Origin: JBCDBL01 sp039183635
GTDB taxonomy: Bacteria; Pseudomonadota; Alphaproteobacteria; Caulobacterales; Parvularculaceae
Assembly (NCBI GenBank): GCA_039183635.1
Contig: JBCDBL010000049.1
Coordinates: 1-27,552, forward strand
DNA: 27,552 bases
Direction of reading: 5' to 3'
The notes under the pieces were generated by a model. It did no database searches. It was not told the DNA's origin and worked only from the letters and a program-made list of their open reading frames with translations. Made by a program: the position numbers and the translations under genes. Shown here in pieces: positions 1-7,103 of the stretch (position 1 is its first letter; each line of letters begins with the position of its first letter).

Positions 1-73
1 AAGCTTGCGATCGCTGTATTGCTTTTCGGACCGCGTGCGTGGTCGTGGCGCACTCGTGTAAAACCTGTCCCAT
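1..73 (-). CDS. IS481-family transposase, N-terminal fragment cut by the window edge
   Basis: Only the first 24 codons are in the window, reading leftwards off the edge. The peptide begins MGQVLHECATTTHAVRKAIQ, which I recognise as the conserved opening of IS481-family DDE transposases (MGQVLH-x-x-A-T/R-T-T-x-A-V-R-x-A-I-Q), just ahead of their helix-turn-helix. The ATG at 73 is preceded by a GGAGGAAGG ribosome binding site. An in-frame ATG at 88 exists, but it would lie on top of that site. The catalytic DDE domain is outside the window, so intactness cannot be judged. The gene lies downstream of the DUF1467 gene, where I would expect host genes such as proS in relatives. Confidence 0.8.
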   Translation of the reverse strand, partial: MGQVLHECATTTHAVRKAIQRSQA

Positions 74-167
74 TGGGCCTTCCTCCATGAGGGATCACTG
101 CATAAAGTGATTCCATCACTTCCCGGGACTAAACACCTAGAGCTGTTCGCTTCATCATGAGTGGACA
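1..167 (-). mobile_element. Partial IS481-family insertion sequence (one end only)
   Basis: The transposase start at 73 implies that one IS end lies within the next 60-150 bases. IS481 elements usually end in 5'-TGT. Reading the minus strand, TGTCCACTC begins at 167 and is the best candidate tip; this is an inference because the other end is not visible. Between tip and gene lie alternating ATCACT/AGTGAT half-repeats (94-99, 105-111, 115-121) that can form competing small hairpins ahead of the transposase start. The flank from 168 to 237 holds no recognisable gene. Confidence 0.55.
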
Positions 168-237
168 ACCGGCTCTATAAGCTTATTTTGAGCGCGTGAG
201 ACGACCTGCGTCTGATCCGCGTCACGCGCAACGCGAC

Positions 238-477
238 TTAGCCGAGTAGGCCGGCCTCGATAACAATATAAACAATAATCCATAAAACCGCAGACGCCGC
301 CGTGGTCCACCACATCTTTTTCAACACTTCAGGCTTTTGCGGCGCGCCGGGTTCAACGCCGTCGGCCTCGCCGTCAGCGTCCCCCTCCCAGACACCCTTC
401 ACCCCGATTGGCAGCATTGCGAAAAATACGCACCACCAGATGATGACATAAACAACAATGCCGCCGGTCCAATTCAT
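238..477 (-). CDS. DUF1467 family small membrane protein
   Basis: 79-residue protein with two predicted transmembrane helices (about residues 6-24 and 58-77) joined by a short acidic loop containing KGVWEGDADGEADG. It matches the DUF1467 family, small inner-membrane proteins of unknown function common in Alphaproteobacteria. The gene follows rnj closely: the rnj stop codon (TAA, 488-486) leads into AGAGGA, the ribosome binding site of this gene, so the two are probably translationally coupled. In related genomes the gene sits between rnj and proS; here the next recognisable element downstream is an insertion sequence. The family call is good, but no function can be given. Confidence 0.85.
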   Translation of the reverse strand: MNWTGGIVVYVIIWWCVFFAMLPIGVKGVWEGDADGEADGVEPGAPQKPEVLKKMWWTTAASAVLWIIVYIVIEAGLLG

Positions 478-485
478 GGGTCCTC

Positions 486-2150
486 TTATATCCTAACAAT
501 AGACACCAACGCCTCGGGCTTTTTGCCCCAGGCGCGTGCGACGACGCCCCGCGCCGCACGACGGGCGATCATATCCGCCGATGCATCATCGAGATCCTTA
601 CGCCGCGCCCGATCCAGAGCCGCCTCCACCTCCTCCTCAATCAGCACAGTCAGACGACCGCCGTCCTGATCGAGAGCCGCCGGCAGGCCCAACAGTTCGG
701 CGGACACCGGCGTGGCGAGGCGATTTTTCTCGTCGAGCACGACGGCAAGCGCCACGCAGCCGCCATAGGCCAGCCGCTTTCGCATCCGCATCGCCGCATC
801 GCCTTCCGGCGTCAGCACCCTTCCGTCGAGGAACAGGCGACCCGCCGGAACCTCATCAATGATTTCAGGTCCGTCGGGGGCGAGGCGGATCATGGTTCCG
901 TTGGCAGGCTCGATGACGTCGGGAACGCCGAGTTCCAGGGCGTATGCAGCGTGCTCATTGATGTGCCGCGTCTCGCCATGGACGGGCACGGAGATTTTCG
1001 GCCGCACCCAGCCATACATGCGCTTCAGCTCATCGCGACAGGGATGGCCGGAAACATGGATGAAATGATCCTTCTCGGTGATCACCTTAACGCCAAGCTC
1101 CACAAGCTGATTCTGCAGGTTGAAGATCGAACGCTCGTTGCCCGGAATGATGCGGGAGGAGAAAATCACGGTATCCCCCTCGGACAGGGCGAGGTCCCGA
1201 TGGTCGTCCCGGGCGATACGGGACAGCGCCGCCCGGGGCTCCCCCTGGCTGCCGGTGCACAGGTAAAGCACTTTATCCTTCGGCAGATAGCCGGCGTCTT
1301 CCGGACCGATGAACCGCGCATCTTTCGGCAGCAAGCCGACATCCCGGGCGATCTCCACAACGCGCAGCATCGACCGGCCGAGGAGACAGACGCTGCGGTC
1401 ATAGCAAGCGGCGGCTTTGCAAACGCTCAACACCCGGGCGAGGTTAGAGGCGAAAGTGGTGACCGCCACGCGGCCCTTTTGCGCGCCGATCAGATCGGTG
1501 AGCGAGTCCCGCACCGCAAGCTCCGAGCCGGCCTCCCCGGCGGAGAATACGTTCGTTGAGTCGCAGACCATGGCGAGAACCCCCTCCTCGCCAAGCTCCG
1601 TCAGGCGTTTGACATCGGTCTCCTCGCCCAAGGTGGGGTTCGGATCGATTTTCCAGTCGCCTGTGTGAAAAACGAGCCCCAAAGGCGTGCGGATGGCGAG
1701 GCCGTTGGGCTCGGGGATCGAGTGAGTGAGCGTGACATATTCGATGTCAAACGGTCCGAACGTGAGGCGTGCGCCAAGCTCCACCACATGCAATGGCGGG
1801 TTCGGGACGCCCGCCTCTTCGAACTTCCGCCGCACCATCGCCGCAGTGAACGCCGTAGCGTAAACCGGGCAGCGAAACTGCGGCCACAAAAGGGCGACGG
1901 CGCCGATATGATCTTCATGGGCGTGGGTGAGGATAAGCGCGAGAATATCCGCCTTTTCGCTAACGATATAATCCGGGTCCGCGCAGATGAGATCGACGCC
2001 CGGCGTCGTCTCATCCCCGAAGGTGACGCCGCAGTCGACCATGATCCACTGCCGATCCTCCTCCGGCCCGAAGCCGTAGAGGTTCATATTCATGCCGATT
2101 TCATTAGAGCCGCCCAGCGGCAAAAACACCAACTCGTCCGATGACGCCAT
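486..2150 (-). CDS. rnj: Ribonuclease J
   Basis: 554 residues, the usual length for RNase J, a cytoplasmic metallo-beta-lactamase/beta-CASP exo- and endoribonuclease that matures rRNA and degrades mRNA. The N-terminal lactamase fold shows the zinc motif in LTHAHEDHIGAV (HxHxDH) and HTGDWKID further on. The beta-CASP part carries the VSGHPCRDEL and PVHGETRH motifs that supply later metal and phosphate contacts, and a C-terminal domain follows. It starts 8 bases after the coaX stop with only a weak ribosome binding site, suggesting coupling to coaX. The birA-coaX-rnj order downstream of nuoN is recurrent in Alphaproteobacteria. Confidence 0.95.
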   Translation of the reverse strand: MASSDELVFLPLGGSNEIGMNMNLYGFGPEEDRQWIMVDCGVTFGDETTPGVDLICADPDYIVSEKADILALILTHAHEDHIGAVALLWPQFRCPVYATAFTAAMVRRKFEEAGVPNPPLHVVELGARLTFGPFDIEYVTLTHSIPEPNGLAIRTPLGLVFHTGDWKIDPNPTLGEETDVKRLTELGEEGVLAMVCDSTNVFSAGEAGSELAVRDSLTDLIGAQKGRVAVTTFASNLARVLSVCKAAACYDRSVCLLGRSMLRVVEIARDVGLLPKDARFIGPEDAGYLPKDKVLYLCTGSQGEPRAALSRIARDDHRDLALSEGDTVIFSSRIIPGNERSIFNLQNQLVELGVKVITEKDHFIHVSGHPCRDELKRMYGWVRPKISVPVHGETRHINEHAAYALELGVPDVIEPANGTMIRLAPDGPEIIDEVPAGRLFLDGRVLTPEGDAAMRMRKRLAYGGCVALAVVLDEKNRLATPVSAELLGLPAALDQDGGRLTVLIEEEVEAALDRARRKDLDDASADMIARRAARGVVARAWGKKPEALVSIVRI

Positions 2151-2158
2151 ATTTTGAG

Positions 2159-2953
2159 TTAAACTTTCTCAGCCACGCTGTCGTCGCCGGGACGCATGCG
2201 TTTGTATATTTCCAAAAGCCCGCGGATGGTCAGGTCAGGATCGAACACGTCGATCTTATCCGTCGCGCCATCGAAAAGGGACGACACGCCGCCTGTGGCC
2301 ACCACTTTCATAGGCTTGCCATATTCGTGTTTAATGCGATCGATCAATCCCTCAATGAGGCCGATATAGCCCCAAAAAATGCCGGATTTCATGGCGACCA
2401 CGGTGCCCTTGCCGATGATGCGCTCCGGCCGTTCGATCGCGATGCGCGGCAATTTCGCCGCAGCGTCGTGGAGGGCCTGCATCGACAGGTTAATGCCCGG
2501 AGAGATGACCCCGCCTTCAAACGCGCCGTCATCCCCGACAATGTCGAAGGTGGTCGCCGTGCCGCTGTCGACAACAATCAGCGGCCCGCCATAGGACGTA
2601 TAGGCGCCAATCGAGTTGACGAGACGGTCGGCGCCGACCTCGACGGGCTTGTCGATGCGCACCTCGACCCCCGGCGCGCCGGCGTTGTCGACGATCACAG
2701 GCTCGGTCTTGAAATAGCGACGGGCGAGATTGCGGAAATGAAAAAGCGAGTTCGGCACGACCGATGATATAATGCAGGACTTCACGTCGGCGAGGGAGAA
2801 CCCTTTCAACCCCATCAGCTGGTTCAGCCATACCGCGTGCTCGTCGGCTGTGCGCTGGGTGGAAGCGGACGCCCGCCATTGGGCGCGCAGACCTTCCTTG
2901 TCGAAGAGGGCGAAAACGGTGTTTGTGTTGCCGGCGTCAATGGCGAGGAGCAT
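2159..2953 (-). CDS. coaX: Type III pantothenate kinase
   Basis: 264 residues, typical for CoaX, which phosphorylates pantothenate in the first step of coenzyme A synthesis. The N-terminus LLAIDAGNTNTVFALFD contains the phosphate-binding DxGNT motif of the ASKHA fold. GADRLVNSIGAY and VVDSGTATTFDIV are the second and third signature motifs, and GGVISPGI follows. No type I kinase is seen in the window. The gene begins 8 bases after the birA stop codon and ends 8 bases before rnj. Pairing with birA is common, since both serve cofactor supply. Confidence 0.95.
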   Translation of the reverse strand: MLLAIDAGNTNTVFALFDKEGLRAQWRASASTQRTADEHAVWLNQLMGLKGFSLADVKSCIISSVVPNSLFHFRNLARRYFKTEPVIVDNAGAPGVEVRIDKPVEVGADRLVNSIGAYTSYGGPLIVVDSGTATTFDIVGDDGAFEGGVISPGINLSMQALHDAAAKLPRIAIERPERIIGKGTVVAMKSGIFWGYIGLIEGLIDRIKHEYGKPMKVVATGGVSSLFDGATDKIDVFDPDLTIRGLLEIYKRMRPGDDSVAEKV

Positions 2954-2961
2954 GCGCGTCT

Positions 2962-3714
2962 CTATTGTTGCTTTTCTTCGAAATAAACGTCGCCCGCCGG
3001 GATCGGTTTCACGTCTCCGTCCGGACCTTGCAGCAACAAGGCGCCGTCGTCGGCGAGGCCCTGAAACGTCCCTTCAAGCGTCGTCGTCGGCAACCGTACG
3101 ACGATGGGGCCATGAAGGCCAATAGCATGTTCAAGCCAGGCGGCCTTGATTGGAGCGAAGCCTTCCTCCTCCAACAAGGATCGTTGGCGTGCGAAGGCGT
3201 CATCCAGTGATTTTAAAAGCTCTAATGGCTGCGGCGGTGCCACGCCGCGGCGCAAACGATCCAAAACCCGCGCCGTTGGATAGTCCAAAGCCGGCCTGGA
3301 AACGATATTGACGCCGACGCCCACGCTTAAAATTCGACCCGTCGGCCCGTCGAACAACTCCAGCAAAATTCCAACGGCCTTGGCGCCGTCCAACAACACA
3401 TCGTTCGGCCATTTGAAACGAACGCCGCCTTCCTCGACATAAGGGGCCAATGCTTCGGCGACGGCGAGCGCAGCTGAAAAAGACAAAAGCCCCGGCGACG
3501 TCGGTGCGGGGCCGAACCATGTCGCCGCAAGATCCCCCATAGCGGAGGCCCAAGCGCGCCCGCGCCGGCCATAGCCGGCGTCCTGGGACGCGGCGACCAC
3601 CCAGGCGGGCCCTGCCTCCCCCCCGGCGGCGAGGCGCTTTGCTTCCGCACTGGTGCTGTCAATGCGATCATAGGCGATGAGTTTGGCGCCTGAGGGAAGC
3701 GTTTTAGGGGGCAT
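2962..3714 (-). CDS. birA: Biotin--[acetyl-CoA-carboxylase] ligase, without regulatory domain
   Basis: 250 residues. Biotin protein ligase activates biotin to biotinyl-AMP and attaches it to the carrier protein of acetyl-CoA carboxylase and other carboxylases. The catalytic domain is recognisable from GYGRRGRAWAS (biotinyl-AMP loop) and KWPNDVLLDGAKAVGILLE (conserved lysine and the WPNDV motif), followed by a small SH3-like C-terminal domain with the GxxxGxxxDGALLL pattern. There is no N-terminal winged helix, so it is the single-function form rather than the E. coli BirA repressor. It follows nuoN after a 173-base gap. Confidence 0.93.
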   Translation of the reverse strand: MPPKTLPSGAKLIAYDRIDSTSAEAKRLAAGGEAGPAWVVAASQDAGYGRRGRAWASAMGDLAATWFGPAPTSPGLLSFSAALAVAEALAPYVEEGGVRFKWPNDVLLDGAKAVGILLELFDGPTGRILSVGVGVNIVSRPALDYPTARVLDRLRRGVAPPQPLELLKSLDDAFARQRSLLEEEGFAPIKAAWLEHAIGLHGPIVVRLPTTTLEGTFQGLADDGALLLQGPDGDVKPIPAGDVYFEEKQQ

Positions 3715-3719
3715 GGGAT

Positions 3720-3887
3720 TTAAAAATCATCAGAGCGTCTTACCGCGCCGGTCCTCTTCGATGACGTGTACGAAAGGGCTTTCGTTTTGTTTTGCGCATT
3801 TCCGGACGGCGAACCGCACACACACAAACCGCCTGATGAGGCCGCAAGGCTGAACTCCAGGCCGAGCGCATCCAGGTCCTTCAACAT
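3720..3887 (-). CDS. Possible 55-residue ORF between nuoN and birA (doubtful)
   Basis: An open frame fills nearly the whole gap. Its ATG directly abuts the nuoN stop (TAAATG) and it stops 5 bases before the birA start. The product would begin MLKDLDALGLEFSLAAS and end in a basic, Ser/Thr-rich tail. I recognise no family. No convincing ribosome binding site precedes the ATG, although reinitiation after nuoN would be possible. The composition is not clearly protein-like, and a perfect hairpin (3770-3785) lies inside. It may simply be a chance frame. Confidence 0.2.
   Translation of the reverse strand: MLKDLDALGLEFSLAASSGGLCVCGSPSGNAQNKTKALSYTSSKRTGAVRRSDDF
3770..3793 (+). terminator. Terminator-like hairpin with T-rich tail, plus-strand orientation
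   Basis: ACGAAAG, two G residues, then CTTTCGT is a perfect 7-base inverted repeat, followed on the plus strand by TTTGTTTT. This is the shape of an intrinsic terminator, but it faces against the flanking minus-strand genes and no plus-strand gene ends here. On the minus strand no T-run follows the stem. It could stop antisense transcription into nuoN, or be fortuitous. Confidence 0.35.
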
Positions 3888-5330
3888 TTAAAACAACGCC
3901 GCCGCCGCCGCGCCGGCCGCAGTCTTCAGCGGCGCAATAGCGACGACAAGGACCGGGAAATTCAAGATCGCTGCGACGCCGGCCGCCGCGCCAACGGTGA
4001 ACCCGACATTCTTGTCAAACGCCGGCGCCGGTTCGTCGAACCACATGATTTTGATGATCCTGAGATAATAATAGGCGCCGACGACGCTTGTAAGAACGCC
4101 GACGATGGCGAGCCAAAGGAGGCCGGCGTCCAGCGCCGCCGTGAAGACGTAAAACTTGCCGAAGAACCCCGCCGCCGGCGGCACGCCCGCCAACGAGATC
4201 AGCAACACCGTGAGCATCGTCGCCATCATTGGCCGGGTCCGGGACAGACCCGACAGGTCGGCGATTTGTTCGGACATGCCTTCAACGCGGCGCATCGACA
4301 GGATGCAGGCGAACGCGCCGATCGTCGTGATGACATAGATCGTCATGTAGATCAGCACCGCCCGCACCCCAAGCTCCGTCCCCGCCGCAAGTCCGACCAG
4401 GGCGTATCCCATATGGCTGATCGACGAATACGCCATCAGCCGCTTGATGTTGGTTTGGGCGATCGCAGAAAACGCGCCGATCACCATGGACGCCAGGGAA
4501 ATCAGAACCAGAACCTGCCGCCATTCCTCCGTCACCTCGGAAAACGGCCCGACCATCGCCCGTACGAACAGCGCCATGCCGGCGAGCTTCGGGGCGGCGG
4601 CGAACAGGGCCGTCACCGGCGTCGGGGCGCCCTCGTAAACGTCCGGGGTCCACATGTGGAACGGCGCGGCGGAGACTTTAAAGGCGAGCCCGGAGATAAG
4701 GAACACGATGCCGAACACAAGGCCGGGGCTCGCCCCCTCGCTGGCGGCCACCGCGGCGATGCCGTCAAACGTCGTCGCGCCGGTGAACCCGTAGATGAGA
4801 GAGGCGCCGTAAAGCAAAAGGCCGGACGACAGAGCGCCAAGGACGAAATACTTCAAGCCCGCCTCGGTGGCCCGGGCGCTGTCCCGGTTGAAGGCGGCGA
4901 GGACATAGAGGGACAGGCTTTGCAACTCAACGCCCATATAGAGCGAAATGAGATCGTTGGACGACACCATCAGCATCATGCCCAACGTCGCGATAACAAT
5001 GAGTATGGGGTATTCGAACTTTAGAAGCTTCTCCAGGGTTAAAAACCGCTCCGACATCAAAACCGCCGTGGCGGCCCCCAAAAGGATCACCACCTTGCAG
5101 AACGTGGAGAACGCATCGACGACGAAACCGCCGCCGAACAACAAAAGGCGCTCTGTCGGCGCGCCAACGGCCACGAGAAACGCCGCAAAGATCAAAAGCG
5201 CCACCGACGCCCGGGACACAGCGGGCCCAGACCCCTCCCCCCGGAACACGCCGAACATCAAAAGCGCCATAGCGCCCACCGCCATCGAAATCTCAGGCGC
5301 CGCATGGATGAGGCTTTGCGAGAGGGTCAT
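3888..5330 (-). CDS. nuoN: NADH-quinone oxidoreductase subunit N
   Basis: 480 residues with about 14 membrane helices. This antiporter-like subunit is part of the proton-pumping arm of complex I. Family signatures include VELQSLSLYVLAA near helices 4-5, KYFVLGALSSGLLLYG (with the conserved lysine), AAPFHMWTPDVYEGAPTPVTA in the helix 7 region, and KRLMAYSSISHMGYALVG. The length is normal. It is the last nuo gene, separated from nuoM by 228 bases that contain a palindromic repeat element rather than a gene. The start at 5330 (MTLSQSLIHAAPEIS) fits the family N-terminus. Confidence 0.96.
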   Translation of the reverse strand: MTLSQSLIHAAPEISMAVGAMALLMFGVFRGEGSGPAVSRASVALLIFAAFLVAVGAPTERLLLFGGGFVVDAFSTFCKVVILLGAATAVLMSERFLTLEKLLKFEYPILIVIATLGMMLMVSSNDLISLYMGVELQSLSLYVLAAFNRDSARATEAGLKYFVLGALSSGLLLYGASLIYGFTGATTFDGIAAVAASEGASPGLVFGIVFLISGLAFKVSAAPFHMWTPDVYEGAPTPVTALFAAAPKLAGMALFVRAMVGPFSEVTEEWRQVLVLISLASMVIGAFSAIAQTNIKRLMAYSSISHMGYALVGLAAGTELGVRAVLIYMTIYVITTIGAFACILSMRRVEGMSEQIADLSGLSRTRPMMATMLTVLLISLAGVPPAAGFFGKFYVFTAALDAGLLWLAIVGVLTSVVGAYYYLRIIKIMWFDEPAPAFDKNVGFTVGAAAGVAAILNFPVLVVAIAPLKTAAGAAAAALF

Positions 5331-5390
5331 GTGGCGTTCGCCTCTTTTTCAAAGCAAAGACTGGCCCCGACATCGCCCCGCGGCGCGAAC

Positions 5391-5519
5391 GTCATCCCAA
5401 ACAAGCCGGACGTCCGTCCGGCGCGGATTTGGGATCCAGGGGCGGCTCGCGAAAACCTTTCCTTCTGCCCCTGGATCCTGAATAGCCACTGCGCGGCTTT
5501 CAGGATGACAATCAGGGAA
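5391..5519. repeat. Palindromic intergenic repeat between nuoM and nuoN
   Basis: Outer arms GTCATCC (5391-5397) and GGATGAC (5513-5519) enclose two inner hairpins. GCCGGAC/GTCCGGC (5405-5411/5416-5422, loop GTCC) is perfect over 7 bases. GGATCCAGGGGC/GCCCCTGGATCC (5432-5443/5467-5478) is perfect over 12 bases. This multi-arm shape is typical of the short non-coding repeats scattered between alphaproteobacterial genes. A chance open frame through it is not a gene. It lies inside the nuo transcript, where it would fold into a large stem structure. Confidence 0.85.
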
Positions 5520-5558
5520 CAAGGCGCATATCGGGGAAAATTCAACCGCATCATCAAG

Positions 5559-7103
5559 CTACCGCCCCGCCGCCAGAGCGGCTTCGTAATTCTGAATGAG
5601 ATAGTCCACCGACGCGTCGAACACGCCCAAGGTCGGGGCCGGATAAAAACCCAGGAACAACGCGCCGGCCATCAGCGGCGCCAACAAAAGGACCTCCCGG
5701 CTGTCGAGATCGGAGATGTCCATCAGATTCGACTTCGTCAGCTCCCCGAACATCACCCGGCGATAGAGCAGCAAAGCGTACCCCGCCGACAGGATGACGC
5801 CGGTGGCGGCGAAGAACGCCACATAAGTGTTCGCCTGGAAGGCGCCGGTCATGGTGAGAAACTCGCCGACGAACCCGCTCGTCCCCGGCAGGCCGACATT
5901 GCCCATGGTGAAAAACAGGAAGAAGAACGCATAGTACGGCATGCGGTTGACGAGCCCGCCATAGGCGGCGATTTCCCGCGTATGGATGCGGTCGTAAACG
6001 ACGCCCACGCACAGGAACAACGCGCCCGAGATAAGGCCGTGGGAGATCATCTGGAACAGGGCGCCCTCGATCCCCTGCTTAGTGGCGGTGAAAATCCCCA
6101 TCGTCACAAAGCCCATATGGGCGACGGAGGAATAGGCGATGAGCTTTTTCATATCCTCCTGGGCGAGCGCCACGAGGGAGGTGTAAATGATCGCCACCAC
6201 GGACAAGGTGAACACCATGGGCGCGAAGAAGTCGCTGGCCAACGGGAACATCGGCAGGGAAAACCGCAAAAAACCGTAGCCGCCCATTTTCAGCAAAATC
6301 GCCGCCAGAACGACGGAGCCCGCCGTCGGCGCCTCCACATGGGCGTCGGGCAGCCAGGTGTGTACCGGCCACATCGGCATTTTCACCGCGAACGAGGCGA
6401 AAAAGGCGAGCCACAGCCAGGTCTGGGCGTCTCCGGGGAACATTACTTGATCGCGCAGCGTGGGAATGTCCGTCGTCGGTCCGTCGGGCAGAACCGTTCC
6501 GGAATAAAGATACATCCAGATCAGCGCCACCAGCATCAGGACGGAACCGAGCAGCGTGTAGAGGAAGAACTTGAACGCCGCATAGACCCGTCGCTCCCCG
6601 CCCCACACGCCGATGATGAGGAACATCGGTATGAGGCTCGCCTCGAAGAAGAGGTAAAACAGCACCAGATCGAGGGAGCAGAACACGCCGATCATCAGCG
6701 TCTCAAGGATCAAAAACGCGATCATGTAATCGGCGATGCGCTTTTTCACCGACGTCCAGCTGGCGATAATGCAAAACGGCATCAGGAAGGTCGTCAGCAG
6801 AATGAACAGCACCGATATGCCGTCGACGCCCATGGCGTAGTTTATTCCGCCGCCAAGCCAGCGCGCTTGCTCGGTAAACTGAAAGTCCGCTGTGCCAGGA
6901 TCGAAATTCACTGGCAGGATCAGCGAGATGACGAAGGTGAACGCCGTCGTCCACAGAGCCGTCAGCTTCGCCCCTTGCGCAATGCGCGCCTCCTCCGCCT
7001 CCCCGCCGCGGGACAGCGCCCTTTGCACCAAAATGAACAGCGCGCCGACAGTGGGCAAAAACGTGATCAGGCTCAAAATACGGGCGTCGGCGAAGTTTTC
7101 CAT
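5559..7103 (-). CDS. nuoM: NADH-quinone oxidoreductase subunit M
   Basis: 514 residues with about 14 membrane helices; antiporter-like proton-pumping subunit of complex I. Signatures include YFFFEASLIPMFLIIGVWG (helix 5 glutamate), KFFLYTLLGSVLMLVA (helix 7 lysine), MWPVHTWLPDAHVEAPTAGSVVLA (helix 8 loop) and MKKLIAYSSVAHMGFVTMG. The length is as expected. The ATG at 7103 overlaps the nuoL stop codon by one base (TAATG), so translation is probably coupled to nuoL. The downstream gap to nuoN carries a palindromic repeat. Confidence 0.96.
   Translation of the reverse strand: MENFADARILSLITFLPTVGALFILVQRALSRGGEAEEARIAQGAKLTALWTTAFTFVISLILPVNFDPGTADFQFTEQARWLGGGINYAMGVDGISVLFILLTTFLMPFCIIASWTSVKKRIADYMIAFLILETLMIGVFCSLDLVLFYLFFEASLIPMFLIIGVWGGERRVYAAFKFFLYTLLGSVLMLVALIWMYLYSGTVLPDGPTTDIPTLRDQVMFPGDAQTWLWLAFFASFAVKMPMWPVHTWLPDAHVEAPTAGSVVLAAILLKMGGYGFLRFSLPMFPLASDFFAPMVFTLSVVAIIYTSLVALAQEDMKKLIAYSSVAHMGFVTMGIFTATKQGIEGALFQMISHGLISGALFLCVGVVYDRIHTREIAAYGGLVNRMPYYAFFFLFFTMGNVGLPGTSGFVGEFLTMTGAFQANTYVAFFAATGVILSAGYALLLYRRVMFGELTKSNLMDISDLDSREVLLLAPLMAGALFLGFYPAPTLGVFDASVDYLIQNYEAALAAGR

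Noticed and set aside
5327..5557. 76-residue minus-strand frame between nuoM and nuoN
   Set aside because: It is a translation of the palindromic repeat and overlaps nuoN; such frames are common artefacts of these repeats.
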